Assembly: GCF_008761635.1 (NCBI RefSeq)
Contig: NZ_CP044344.1
Span: forward strand, 2,170,001-2,234,000
Length of the DNA stretch: 64,000 nucleotides
From: Nocardioides cynanchi
Lineage (GTDB): Bacteria > Actinomycetota > Actinomycetes > Propionibacteriales > Nocardioidaceae
Direction of reading: 5' to 3'
Positions 16,842-26,136 of this stretch are shown here, piece by piece (within the stretch, counting starts at the first letter, position 1; each line of letters starts with the position of its first letter). The translations under genes were made by a program, and so were the position numbers. Below the pieces are notes generated by a model. That model saw only the letters and a program-made list of their open reading frames with translations. It was not told where the DNA came from and ran no database searches.

Positions 16842-17723
16842 ATGCGGTTCGGCCTCCACCACCCTCGTCGCTTCGAGATCCGCGACCACCTCCGCACCCT
16901 CGATCCCGAGCACGACCGGGACGAGATCGCCTGGCTGGTCAGCCGGCACGAGTTCCCGTGGGACTACACCCAGGGCACCGGGATCGCGTTCCTGCGCGAC
17001 TACGGCATCCCCACGATCTCGGCGCTGCTGGACCGGACCGGCGAGTTCGAGCACGACGGCGTCAAGCGGTACGACGACACCCTGCTGGTCGCCGAGGAGT
17101 CCAGCGTCGAGGGGCTCGACTCCGAGCGTGGGCACGCCACCCTGCGCCGGCTCAACCGCATCCACGGTCACTACGACATCCCCAACGACGAGTTCCAGTT
17201 CGTGCTGGCGACCACGATCGTCGGCCCGGTCGAGTGGATCCGCGCGTACGGCTGGCGCGACCTCGAGCCGGTCGAGCTCCAGGCCCTGGCCAACCTGACG
17301 ACCCGCTTCGGCGAGCTGATGGGCATCACCGGCCTGCCCACGACGTACGACGGCTACCTGACCCTGCTGCGCGACTACGAGGCCGACCGCTTCGAGTTCA
17401 CCGCCGCCAACCGCCGGGTGACCGAGGCGACCCTGCGGATCGCGGCGCAGGTCGCGCCCGCCCCGCTCCGACCCCTGGCCCGCCGGGTGACGATCGCGCT
17501 GATGGACGAGCCGCTCCGGGTGGCGCTGGGGATGCCCGAGCAGCCGGCGTGGTTCGTCACCGCGGTGCGCCGCGGGCTCCGGGTCCGGGCCCGACTGCTC
17601 CGCCTCGCGCCACCCCGCCGGACGGCGTACCACCACCGCCCGACGACGTACCCGCACGGCTACTCGCTGCGGGACATCGGCCCCGTCTCGATGCTCGAGG
17701 ACCTCAACCGACGCCCCGCCTGA
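16842..17723 (+). CDS. MpaB/DUF2236-family oxygenase-like protein
   Basis: A 293-residue protein resembling the DUF2236 family (ER-bound oxygenase MpaB, latex-clearing protein), heme-b oxygenases. The supporting stretches are EIAWLVSRHEFPWDYTQG, the conserved R-x-x-R-I-H-G-H-Y block (LRRLNRIHGHYDIPNDEFQF), a G-W-R-D-L turn and a C-terminal LRVRARLLR. Histidine residues that could ligate heme are in RIHGHY. There is no signal peptide. The substrate is unknown. ATG 16842 follows the 13-bp repeats and has only a weak GGTGG. Confidence 0.7.
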   Translation: MRFGLHHPRRFEIRDHLRTLDPEHDRDEIAWLVSRHEFPWDYTQGTGIAFLRDYGIPTISALLDRTGEFEHDGVKRYDDTLLVAEESSVEGLDSERGHATLRRLNRIHGHYDIPNDEFQFVLATTIVGPVEWIRAYGWRDLEPVELQALANLTTRFGELMGITGLPTTYDGYLTLLRDYEADRFEFTAANRRVTEATLRIAAQVAPAPLRPLARRVTIALMDEPLRVALGMPEQPAWFVTAVRRGLRVRARLLRLAPPRRTAYHHRPTTYPHGYSLRDIGPVSMLEDLNRRPA

Positions 17724-17730
17724 CGACTCC

Positions 17731-20700
17731 CTACTTCGTGACCGAGATGGTCAGCGTCTTGCTGCCCAGGTCGAAGGAGTCGACGTTCGGATCGGTCGGC
17801 GGCAACGTCGGAACCACGGCGGGCAGGATCCTGATCTGCACCGTGTAGCTCTTGTTCACCTGCCATCCGAGCGTCGACGGCTTCAGGTCGGACTGGAAGA
17901 AGTGCTGCACCGCGTCGTACCTCGTGAGGTTGGTGCGTGCGGTCCAGCCGCCCGAGGTCACCGAGGAGAGGCGCCACCTGATCTGCAGCCGCCCTGCGGC
18001 CACCAGTGCAGCCGCCGTCGCGTCGTCCAGCTTCGTGCCGTTCGGGAGCAGCGCGCTGGTCTTCACCGGAACTGTTCCGGTGGCGTTGGTCGAGGCCGTC
18101 GCCACGCCCTTCTTGTCGGTGTTCACCGGCGAGATGAAGTTGCTGAACGTGTACTTGATCAGCATCGGAACAGTCCGGTTCGTCGCGCCGTCGGCCGAGA
18201 CCGTCATCACGAAGTCACCCGGCGCGGTGCCGGCCCTCGGGACCGGGGACACGGCCACGCCCGCCGAGTTGGTGGTCACCTGGACCGAGGGACCGGTGGT
18301 GAAGGCCGCGCCGGTCCCGGTCAGGTCGAACGTGACCGGGACGCCGACCATCGGGCCGTTGGCGTCCCTGAGGGTCGCGGTGACACCACTCGGGAACAGT
18401 CCTCCCGCGACTCCGACCAGGGACGTCGGGGTGAGCGAGAGCGTGGCGCCGCTCAAGACGACGATGAGCGTGTCGTTGCCGACCACCGCGCCCGTGGAGT
18501 CGAGCAGGTTCGCCCGCACGGTGAGGCGTCCGGACGGCGGCTGCTGGCCGCTCGGCTGCACGATCTCCACGGAGCCGCCGGCCGACGTGGTGCCGGAGCC
18601 GGCGAAGAGCTGGATGCCCCCGCGGCTGACCGTGTACGTGACCGTGCGACCGGCCACGGGGCTGCCCTGCGCGTCCTCGACACCGGCAGTGACGCCCAGC
18701 GGGGAGCCGGCCGTGGCCGTGTGGGCGCGCAAGGTCAGCAGGCCCTGGTCTGGGCCTGCCTGGACCACGGGATAGCCGTCGCCCTCGGCCGTGTCGAGAC
18801 CGACCGCGCCGACGCCGTTCGCGGCCTGTACCAGGAAGCGCACGTCGCCCGACGCCTGGCCCGGGGGCAGGTTGAGCGCGCCGGACCAGTGGGTCGAGTC
18901 GTTGGGGTCCTGGGTCAGGTCGACCGAGTCCCAGTGGCCGTCGCCGTTCGCGTCCGGGCCGCCGGTCCAGGTCACCCAGACCTGCTGCACGCCGGCCGAC
19001 GGGTCGCCGGTCGAGGTCACCGAGAAGGTGACGACACCGTTGGTCACTGTGCCGTGGACCCCGCCGATGCTCGGCGCAGCCGCGGTGACCGGGGTGTTGC
19101 CGTTGAAGCCCTGGTTGTCGGACGGGCTGTAGAACAGCCGCACGCCCATCGACGAGTAGGCCCGCTGGGTGTCGGTCAGCGACCCGACGGCGTCCGAGCG
19201 GTACTGCGCAGGCGTCAGGATCAGCGACGTACGCCCGCTATGACCCAGGGCACCGAAGTAGTTCGGCGAGGTCAGCCGCTGCGGGAAGAACGCACTGGAC
19301 TCGAACGTCGTGTTGGCGGTCGAGCCCTCGATCGCGGGCGCGCCGGTCAGCGGCAGCAGCCCGGAGTCGTCGTGGTAGCTCCCGCTACGGAAGCCGACGC
19401 CGCGCAGCACCTGGCCGGCGACCGTGACGTCCTCGATCTGCTTGGGCAGCGCCGGGGCGCCCGGCATCACGGTGACGCCGTCCGCACCGTTGAGCCAGGT
19501 CAGCTTGTCGGGCAGGCCGGCACCGGCACCGGAGTCCTTGGTCCGGGAGTCGGTGGGGGTCAGGTAGGTGTGGTCGAAGGTGCCGAGCCCGAACGTGGAG
19601 CCGGGCGCGCTCCCGACGGCGCCCGGCGAGACCTGCGAGCTTTGCGAGGGCAGTGGGCTGCGGCTCGGCGCGTCGAACTTCGTCATCGGCAGGCCGTAGA
19701 GCGTGGCCTCGAGCATCGCCTTCTGGTCGATGCCGGTGACCGTGCTCAAACCGGACAGGTAGTCCTGCTTGGCCAGGGCCAGGGCACTGCCGACCGCGAT
19801 CCCGGGCGGCGGGGTGGCGGGCGAGGCGGGACCTTCGTGGAGCCGGCGCGCGATGTCGAGGTACAGCCGCTCGCTGTACTCGGTGAAGTCGGAGTCGCCG
19901 TACTGGTAGCCGGTGCCGCCGATCAGCACCGCGTGCTGGTCGGCCATCGCCTGGGTCCAGTCGTAGGTGTTGGTCACGCCCGGGACTGCCGCACCGTCGA
20001 CGATGTTGTAACCCGAGTGGCAGCCGGCGCTCAGCACCAGCGTGTCCGTGAGCGCGTGCTCATCCGGTGTGCCCGGCGCGAACGTCGTGGCGTCGAGGGT
20101 CGTGGTGAAGTCGGCGGCCAGGGTGTCGTTGGCGCTGAAGTGGCCGGCCAGGTAGACCAGGTCGTGGTGGCTGTCGGTCAGGGCGGTGTGCAGTTGGTCC
20201 GCGGTCCAGGGGATCTCGGCCGGGGTCTGGTTCGGGTTGGTGATCAGCTGGTCGTTCGTGCCGCCCGGGAGTGCCGCGGCGAACTGGTCACCGACGCTGT
20301 GGGCGGCGTCGGCCAGGAAGTCGTAGCCGGTCACCAGCGACGAGGTCGGGGCCGGCAGCGTGAAGTCGGTCAGACCGTTGACGTCGTGGTCGATCGTGGC
20401 CTCGATCTCCTCCGGGGTCTTCACCAGCCGGCCGACACCGAGGTCGGGAAGTGGCAGCGTCGAGCCGCCGATCGTGACCTGCTGGTCCGAGCCGTAGGCG
20501 TCCTGGCTCTGCACCTGGTCCTCGGCGAGGCTGGCGTTCGACGGCGAGTCCGTCAGCACCGGCACGATGAACTGGCTCTCCTGGCCCAGCCCGGACACGT
20601 CCGGGTAGCGGAAGAACGGGATCACGTCGTCCCCGCCGGCGAGGACGACGTACTTCGTGTCGGGGCCGCGGAACGCGTGGCCGATCGACGCGATCGCGTC

Positions 20701-22254
20701 CGCGACCAGGTTGATGGCGTACGGGCAGGAGGGATGGTCTGCGACCTGGCCCCAGAGCGACTGCACGCGAGGCGAGTCCGCGACGTCGACGACATCGGCG
20801 TTGGTCGCGGTGGCGAGCTCGTGGAGGGACTGCTGATACGTCGCCAGCTCCGAGGAGCCGGGCGCCAGCCCGAGCTTGTTGGTGTCGGTGAGGACCACGG
20901 TCCCCGGGTCGGTCGTCGAGCTGTCGGCGGTGAGCTGCGGGATCAGCGGCTGCCCGGAGAAGTCGACCAGCCCGGCGCAGTCGGCGTTGCCGGAGGTGGA
21001 GCGGGTGAGGGTGAAGGGCACGTTCTTGTTGGACTGCTGGTCGGTGTGGCCCTGGACGCGGACGTAGAAGTACCCGTCGGTGTTGCCGGTGGATGCCGAG
21101 ACGGTCTCGCTGTCGGTGCTGGTGTTGGCAGAGACCGCCAGCAGGGTCTGGTCCTGCGCAGCCGTGAAGGCCTGCGCGAACGACGGGTCCGAGGCGAGGT
21201 CGGGCAGGAACGAGTCAGGTGCGTAGACCCGCGGGGCGTAGACGCGGGGGGCGTAGACGCGGGGCGCATAGACACGCGGGGCGTAGACGCGAGGCGCATA
21301 GACCCGCGGGGCGTAGACGCGCGGAGCGAAGGTGGTGGAGGGCAGCGTGTCGGTCGAGGACGCGATCTTCGTGACCGAGGTCGGGTAGTCCGGCACCTGA
21401 CTGCCCGAGCCGGGCGCGCCCGCGGCCGACGCGGCCGCCAGCGAGGTGATGTCGCTGCTGCCACCGAGCCGCTGGAAGGCTGCCCCGATGTCGCCGTACA
21501 GCGCGAGGTCGTAGTCGGCCGGGAGGTTGCCGAGGTTGACCGTGACCTGCTGCCCCGGCACCACTGGGAAGCGGTACCAGCGGGCCTCACCCGGCTCGTT
21601 CAACGTGCCGGACGTGCCCCCCGCCGGGAAGTCGGACGCCCCGAGCCACTGCCGGTTGTCGGTGCCGATCGTGGCGTCGATGTAGGGCTTGGTGCTCAGC
21701 GTGAACGTGCCGCGCAGGAAGTTGTTCTGGTCGGCGTTCGACCCGCTCAGCTTGAAGCCGTAGGTGTCGCCCGCCTGGACGTTGTTGAACGTGGCGACAC
21801 CGCCGTAGACGAACCCGTTGGACGGGGAGGTGCAGCAGTTCACCGGACCCTGTGACACGAGGGTGCCGACCACGCTGCCGTTGACGACCATGTCGAGCCG
21901 GGTGGTGACCTGGAACCAGGCGTGCAGGCCCTGCCAGGTGTACGGGACCTTGATCGTCCCGGCGCTGTCCGTGGTTGCCTGGGACGTGAAGGTCCAGCTG
22001 GCCGTCGAGCCGATCCCGAAGCCGTCGGCGTTGTAGGTCATCGACGCCGCTGCCGCCGAGCCGTTCGACACCGTGGTGACGGTCCCGTTGCCGCTCGCGG
22101 ACCAGCCGGCGTTGACCGGGCCGGCGACGGAGGGACCGGTGGCCAGGGCCACGAGTCCGACCACCATCGCCAGCACGGCGAGCACCGGAGTGACCACGGA
22201 GCGCCCGTGACGACCGCGTTGCGACGTGCGTGAAGGTACGACGAATCCAGCCAT
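17731..22254 (-). CDS. Giant secreted C25 (gingipain-type) cysteine peptidase-like protein
   Basis: A 1507-residue exported protein. A signal segment (VVTPVLAVLAMVVGLVALATGP) is followed by beta-rich domains (residues about 45-300), the APRVY repeat (about 308-345), a caspase-like C25 core, and Ig-like/Big domains toward the C-terminus (VGVPVTFDLTGTGAAFTTGP). The core shows YVVLAGGDDVIPFFRYPD, the candidate catalytic His near 706 (LAGHFS) and Cys near 746 (LSAGCHSGYN). Length and domain layout fit large secreted proteases. No sorting signal or C-terminal anchor is visible, so it is probably released or loosely bound. The start ATG 22254 has GGGGAG 8 nt upstream. Confidence 0.82.
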   Translation of the reverse strand: MAGFVVPSRTSQRGRHGRSVVTPVLAVLAMVVGLVALATGPSVAGPVNAGWSASGNGTVTTVSNGSAAAASMTYNADGFGIGSTASWTFTSQATTDSAGTIKVPYTWQGLHAWFQVTTRLDMVVNGSVVGTLVSQGPVNCCTSPSNGFVYGGVATFNNVQAGDTYGFKLSGSNADQNNFLRGTFTLSTKPYIDATIGTDNRQWLGASDFPAGGTSGTLNEPGEARWYRFPVVPGQQVTVNLGNLPADYDLALYGDIGAAFQRLGGSSDITSLAAASAAGAPGSGSQVPDYPTSVTKIASSTDTLPSTTFAPRVYAPRVYAPRVYAPRVYAPRVYAPRVYAPRVYAPDSFLPDLASDPSFAQAFTAAQDQTLLAVSANTSTDSETVSASTGNTDGYFYVRVQGHTDQQSNKNVPFTLTRSTSGNADCAGLVDFSGQPLIPQLTADSSTTDPGTVVLTDTNKLGLAPGSSELATYQQSLHELATATNADVVDVADSPRVQSLWGQVADHPSCPYAINLVADAIASIGHAFRGPDTKYVVLAGGDDVIPFFRYPDVSGLGQESQFIVPVLTDSPSNASLAEDQVQSQDAYGSDQQVTIGGSTLPLPDLGVGRLVKTPEEIEATIDHDVNGLTDFTLPAPTSSLVTGYDFLADAAHSVGDQFAAALPGGTNDQLITNPNQTPAEIPWTADQLHTALTDSHHDLVYLAGHFSANDTLAADFTTTLDATTFAPGTPDEHALTDTLVLSAGCHSGYNIVDGAAVPGVTNTYDWTQAMADQHAVLIGGTGYQYGDSDFTEYSERLYLDIARRLHEGPASPATPPPGIAVGSALALAKQDYLSGLSTVTGIDQKAMLEATLYGLPMTKFDAPSRSPLPSQSSQVSPGAVGSAPGSTFGLGTFDHTYLTPTDSRTKDSGAGAGLPDKLTWLNGADGVTVMPGAPALPKQIEDVTVAGQVLRGVGFRSGSYHDDSGLLPLTGAPAIEGSTANTTFESSAFFPQRLTSPNYFGALGHSGRTSLILTPAQYRSDAVGSLTDTQRAYSSMGVRLFYSPSDNQGFNGNTPVTAAAPSIGGVHGTVTNGVVTFSVTSTGDPSAGVQQVWVTWTGGPDANGDGHWDSVDLTQDPNDSTHWSGALNLPPGQASGDVRFLVQAANGVGAVGLDTAEGDGYPVVQAGPDQGLLTLRAHTATAGSPLGVTAGVEDAQGSPVAGRTVTYTVSRGGIQLFAGSGTTSAGGSVEIVQPSGQQPPSGRLTVRANLLDSTGAVVGNDTLIVVLSGATLSLTPTSLVGVAGGLFPSGVTATLRDANGPMVGVPVTFDLTGTGAAFTTGPSVQVTTNSAGVAVSPVPRAGTAPGDFVMTVSADGATNRTVPMLIKYTFSNFISPVNTDKKGVATASTNATGTVPVKTSALLPNGTKLDDATAAALVAAGRLQIRWRLSSVTSGGWTARTNLTRYDAVQHFFQSDLKPSTLGWQVNKSYTVQIRILPAVVPTLPPTDPNVDSFDLGSKTLTISVTK
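21220..21330 (-). repeat. 15-bp repeats encoding APRVY units
   Basis: Seven consecutive APRVY pentapeptides ending in AP-DSF are encoded by 15-bp repeats whose third positions differ. The copies are therefore kept at protein level rather than being freshly duplicated. The array lies between the N-terminal beta domains and the C25 core. Confidence 0.9.
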
Positions 22255-22334
22255 GCGTGAAGCTCCCCACCCCAGCCGCTCGACGTTCACGCCCGACGGA
22301 GGCCAGCCTCCGCGTGCGAGCAGCGCTTGGCAGG

Positions 22335-25300
22335 CTATCCCGTCGACACCACCTGAGACGAGGGCTCCAGGGCCAAATTCGCGCGATGCACGCTATCCGT
22401 CAGGTCGGCGACACTTCCCGAGATCTGCGCCCGCTCGAGCACGTCGGCTGGTGTCCGGGCCCGCGCGGGCTCCAGTGCGGCAGCCAGCGCTGCCTCCGTC
22501 GGCGGGAAGCGCGGCGCTCCGATCTCGTGGCGGAGGGACTCCGCGGACGCGAGCAGGGACACGGCCACGGCGTCTCCCTCGGGCCCGCGCGCCAGCAGCC
22601 ACAGGGCGACGTCCTCGAAGAGGTGGGCCAGAGACCACCGGTCGTCGCGCTCGGCGTAGGCGGCCAGCGCCGGCCTGAGGTGGCCGGGCGTGGCGTCGAG
22701 GTCTCCCAGGTCGCGGGTCGCGTTCCCGAGGTTGTGGTGGCCGACCGCGTCGAGCCACCGGTCGCCCACCTCCTCGGCCAGGGCCTGCGCCTCGGTGAAG
22801 CGCTCGAGGGCGAGCTCGAGGTCACCACGCACCGTGGCCAGCATCCCCATGTTGGTCAGCGACACGCTCACCGCCCGGCGGTCGTCGAGGGCACGCCGTC
22901 GGGCCAGGCCCTCCTGGCCGAGCCGCTCGGCCTCGACCAGGTCGTCCTCGTCCTCGGCCACGAGGGCCAGGTTGGTCAGCATCGCGGCCACGCCCGCCTC
23001 GTCGCCGAGCCGCTCGCGCAGGGCCAGGCTCGCCTCGTACGCCGCTCGCGCCTCCTCGACGTGACCCTGCTGCGAGGCAAGGGTCCCGCGCAGGTGCAGC
23101 ACCCGGCCGCGGCCCGCCTCGTCTCCGACGCGGGTGAAGGCCTCCTCCGCGGCCTCCAGCTCGGTCAGCGCCTCGGTGTACCGTCCCTGCTTGCGCGCCA
23201 GCTCGGCCCGGGCCGTGCGCGCCCGCGCCGAACCCGCGAGGTCGTCGGTGTCGTCGGCGGCCCGGAGGGCCCGGGCGACCGCCTCCTCGGCGCCGGCCCA
23301 GTCGCCGCCCAGCTCCCTCGCCTCGGCGAGTTGGAGCAGCACGGCGTTCTGCTCCTCCGGCGCGACCAGCGGGAGAGCCTGCTCGAGGTAGGAGATGGCG
23401 GTCTCGTTGGCGTACGACGCCCGCGCGGCCGCCGCGGCGGCGAGCAGGTAGTGACGCTGCTTGGGCACGTCGTCGCTGCGCGAGTAGTGGTAGGCGAGCA
23501 GGTCGAGGTGGCGGTCGGGGCCGTCCGGCTCGCTCTCCAGGGCGTCGCCGACCCGGCCGTGCAGCACGGTCCGGATGCTGAAGGGCAGGGAGTCGTAGGC
23601 GACGTCCCGGGTCACCGCATGGCCGAACGCGAACGCCCGCTCGGCGGGGTTCTCCAGCTCGATCAGCCGGGTCGAGGCGACCGCGACCAGGTCGTCGTGC
23701 ACGACCGGCTCGTCGCCGAGGTCGGGATAGGCGGCCGCGACCAGGGGCGAGCGGAACGTCCGGCCGATCACGCTGGCGACCTTGACCGCGCGGCGGGGGC
23801 CCTCCGGCTGCGCGTCGATCCGGCTGAGCACCAGGCTGTGCAGGCTCGACGGCAGCTCGAGGGCGTCGGGGTCGATCGAGCCGTCCTCGGGCGCCGCATG
23901 GGCGACGACGTAGTCGACGAGCTGCTCGAGGTAGAACGCGTTGCCCTCGGCCCGCTCCACGACCGTGGCCACCAGCTCCGGCGCGGGCTCGGTGCCCACC
24001 AGGGCCCGGTGGCGCTCGTCGACCAGGGCGGTCGCGGCCTCCGGCCCGAGCGCGTCGAGCACCAGGTCGGTCACGTGACCGGACCGTCCCAGCGGCAGGC
24101 CGGCCAGCGGGGTGCCGTCGGGCCGGCTGGTGATCATCACCAGCACCGGCAGACTGGCCACGGCCCGGCCGAGCACCTCCAGCAGGTCGCGGGACAACGC
24201 ATCGAGCCAGTGCGCGTCCTCGATCACCACCGCGAAGCCGGAGACGGCGGCGCGGGCGGCGAGCAGCTGCCGGAGCAGGTCCTCCAGTGAGGCCTTGCGC
24301 AGCTCCCCGTCGAACGACGCGGTCAGGGCGCTGTCCGGCAGCGTCACCCCGAGGACCGGCCCCAGCAACGGAGCGCGCCCGACCAGCCCCGGCGCGAGGC
24401 GTCGTACGGCGTCAGCCACCGCAGCGGCGTCGACCCCCTCGCCGTCGAGGCCCAGCAGGCCGGCCCAGATCCCGCGCCAGCCGGCGTACGCGACCTGGGT
24501 CCCCAGCGGCGTCGCCTCGCCGATCGATACCGGGACGCCGGCCGTCACCAGCTCACGGACGAGCTCGCCGACCAGTCGCGACTTGCCGGTGCCGGCCTCG
24601 GCCTGCACGACCACCAGCTGGCCGCGGCCGGCCGCGGCGCCGGCCCAGAGCTCGCGCAACCGGCCCAGCTCCTCGTCGCGACCGACGATGGCGTTCAGGG
24701 CCCCGGACGCCGAGGGGGTACGACGCGACGCCCGACCACGCAGGCGGCGCACCGCGACCTCCTGCTCCCGCCCCTTCACCTGGATCGACGGGAGCTCCTG
24801 CCAGTCGAACCGGTCGCCGGCCGCCGCGGCGACCTCCCCGTGCACCCAGATCCCCCCGACCGGTGCCCGCGTCATCAGCCGGGCGGCGAGGTTGACCGCG
24901 TCGCCGAGGCAGCAGAAGGTCCGGCGCTGGTGGTGGCCGTAGGTGCCGCTGCGTAGCCGGCCGGTGGCGATCCCCACCTGCACGTCGGTCACCGGGACGT
25001 CGTCGGCGATCTCGAGCAGCCGGAGGGCGGCCTCGCAGGCCCGGGCCGCGTCGTCCTCGTGGGCCAACGGAGAGCCGAAGACGCCGTACAGGTAGGCCCC
25101 CTTGTCGCCGATGGTGAGCTGGAGCACCGAGCCGCCCTGCTCGTCGAGCGCCCGCTGCGCCCGCGTCACGAAGTCGTCGAGCACTTCCGGGGCGTGGGGG
25201 TCCTGCTCGAAGTCGAGACCGCCGAAGTGCACGAAGACCGGCACCGCGGGCCGGAGGTCGGCCAGGAGCTCTCCGCGGCCGGCGACCATGCGCTCCCAGA

Positions 25301-26012
25301 CCGGTGGGAGCAGCCACTGCCGGGCGATCTCCTCGGGCAGGTCGGGCCAGACCGGCAGCGCCTCGGGCGGGGACGGCGGGGCGAGCAGGCCGTCGACGAC
25401 CCCCACGCCCTCCCGGGTCCCCCGCAGACGTACCCGCTCGCCCAGCGACGCGAGGGCGCCCTGGTCCAGGACGACCTCGCCTGCGCGGGACTGTCCCTCG
25501 GCGGCGGCGAGCGAGTCCATCAGCCGGCCCGCCAGCACGTCGATCAGCTGGACGTCAGGGGTGCCGACGACGAAGCGGTGCACCTCGCCGACCGCGACCG
25601 CGACCTTGACCCCGAGCGTCACCGGGACCCCGCCCGGCGTCGAGACGACCCCGACCCGGCCCATCACCTCCTGCATCGCCAGCGCGCAGGCCGTCGCCCG
25701 CACACCGTCGTCCCCGTCGATCCACGCCGTGACCGCGTCACCGCTGAAGTAGATGACGCTGCCCTGCCAGATGTGGAGCGGCTCGAGGAGTGCGGAGAAG
25801 ATCCGGTCGAGCGTCGCGGAGAGCTCCTCGGCGCCCCGGCGCCCTCCGAGCTCCCGGGCCAGCGCCTCGGTCAGGGGCGTGAACCCCGAGATGTCGACGA
25901 ACATCGCGGCGCCGCGAGCCAGCCTCGGCAGCTCCTCGCCGCGCTCGAGGGCGCGACGACGGTCGCCCGGGATGTAGGCCTGCGGGTTGTCCCCCGGCAG
26001 CAGCGTTCGCAT
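22335..26012 (-). CDS. Twin-cyclase/AAA ATPase/TPR signalling protein
   Basis: A 1225-residue cytoplasmic regulator. The N-terminus holds a class III nucleotide cyclase-like domain (MFVDISGFTPLTEALARELG, residues 40-230) and a second cyclase-like domain (VFVHFGGLDFEQD, about 300-440). A STAND-type AAA+ ATPase follows (Walker A EAGTGKS near 475, Walker B VVIEDAHWLDAL near 590), then a long TPR region (about 850-1200). In the second domain the metal-binding Asp pattern is altered (FGGLDF in place of FADISGF), so it may be degenerate. GGAGGGGGGA lies before ATG 26012. Members of this architecture are common in actinobacteria, with unknown inputs. Confidence 0.88.
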   Translation of the reverse strand: MRTLLPGDNPQAYIPGDRRRALERGEELPRLARGAAMFVDISGFTPLTEALARELGGRRGAEELSATLDRIFSALLEPLHIWQGSVIYFSGDAVTAWIDGDDGVRATACALAMQEVMGRVGVVSTPGGVPVTLGVKVAVAVGEVHRFVVGTPDVQLIDVLAGRLMDSLAAAEGQSRAGEVVLDQGALASLGERVRLRGTREGVGVVDGLLAPPSPPEALPVWPDLPEEIARQWLLPPVWERMVAGRGELLADLRPAVPVFVHFGGLDFEQDPHAPEVLDDFVTRAQRALDEQGGSVLQLTIGDKGAYLYGVFGSPLAHEDDAARACEAALRLLEIADDVPVTDVQVGIATGRLRSGTYGHHQRRTFCCLGDAVNLAARLMTRAPVGGIWVHGEVAAAAGDRFDWQELPSIQVKGREQEVAVRRLRGRASRRTPSASGALNAIVGRDEELGRLRELWAGAAAGRGQLVVVQAEAGTGKSRLVGELVRELVTAGVPVSIGEATPLGTQVAYAGWRGIWAGLLGLDGEGVDAAAVADAVRRLAPGLVGRAPLLGPVLGVTLPDSALTASFDGELRKASLEDLLRQLLAARAAVSGFAVVIEDAHWLDALSRDLLEVLGRAVASLPVLVMITSRPDGTPLAGLPLGRSGHVTDLVLDALGPEAATALVDERHRALVGTEPAPELVATVVERAEGNAFYLEQLVDYVVAHAAPEDGSIDPDALELPSSLHSLVLSRIDAQPEGPRRAVKVASVIGRTFRSPLVAAAYPDLGDEPVVHDDLVAVASTRLIELENPAERAFAFGHAVTRDVAYDSLPFSIRTVLHGRVGDALESEPDGPDRHLDLLAYHYSRSDDVPKQRHYLLAAAAAARASYANETAISYLEQALPLVAPEEQNAVLLQLAEARELGGDWAGAEEAVARALRAADDTDDLAGSARARTARAELARKQGRYTEALTELEAAEEAFTRVGDEAGRGRVLHLRGTLASQQGHVEEARAAYEASLALRERLGDEAGVAAMLTNLALVAEDEDDLVEAERLGQEGLARRRALDDRRAVSVSLTNMGMLATVRGDLELALERFTEAQALAEEVGDRWLDAVGHHNLGNATRDLGDLDATPGHLRPALAAYAERDDRWSLAHLFEDVALWLLARGPEGDAVAVSLLASAESLRHEIGAPRFPPTEAALAAALEPARARTPADVLERAQISGSVADLTDSVHRANLALEPSSQVVSTG

Positions 26013-26108
26013 GAGGTCCCCCCTCCAGCGCGTCCTGGGCACATTGTGCTGCACATGCGCCCGACGCGCCTCCGGCCGCTCGCGGGACGTCGTACCGACC
26101 CTTGCACC

Positions 26109-26127
26109 GTGACAGTCCCACTGTCAC
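26109..26127. promoter_or_regulatory. Palindromic operator TGACAG-N5-CTGTCA (second copy)
   Basis: A 19-bp perfect palindrome (GTGACAG, 5 bp, CTGTCAC) ends 9 nt before the acyl-CoA dehydrogenase start. It is preceded by GACCCTTGCACC, as at 15283-15294. The position over the promoter suggests a repressor site. Confidence 0.7.
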
Positions 26128-26136
26128 GATGAAGGC

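Noticed and set aside
21220..21330. CRISPR-like array
   Set aside because: The repeats are contiguous 15-bp coding units without spacers inside a protein gene.
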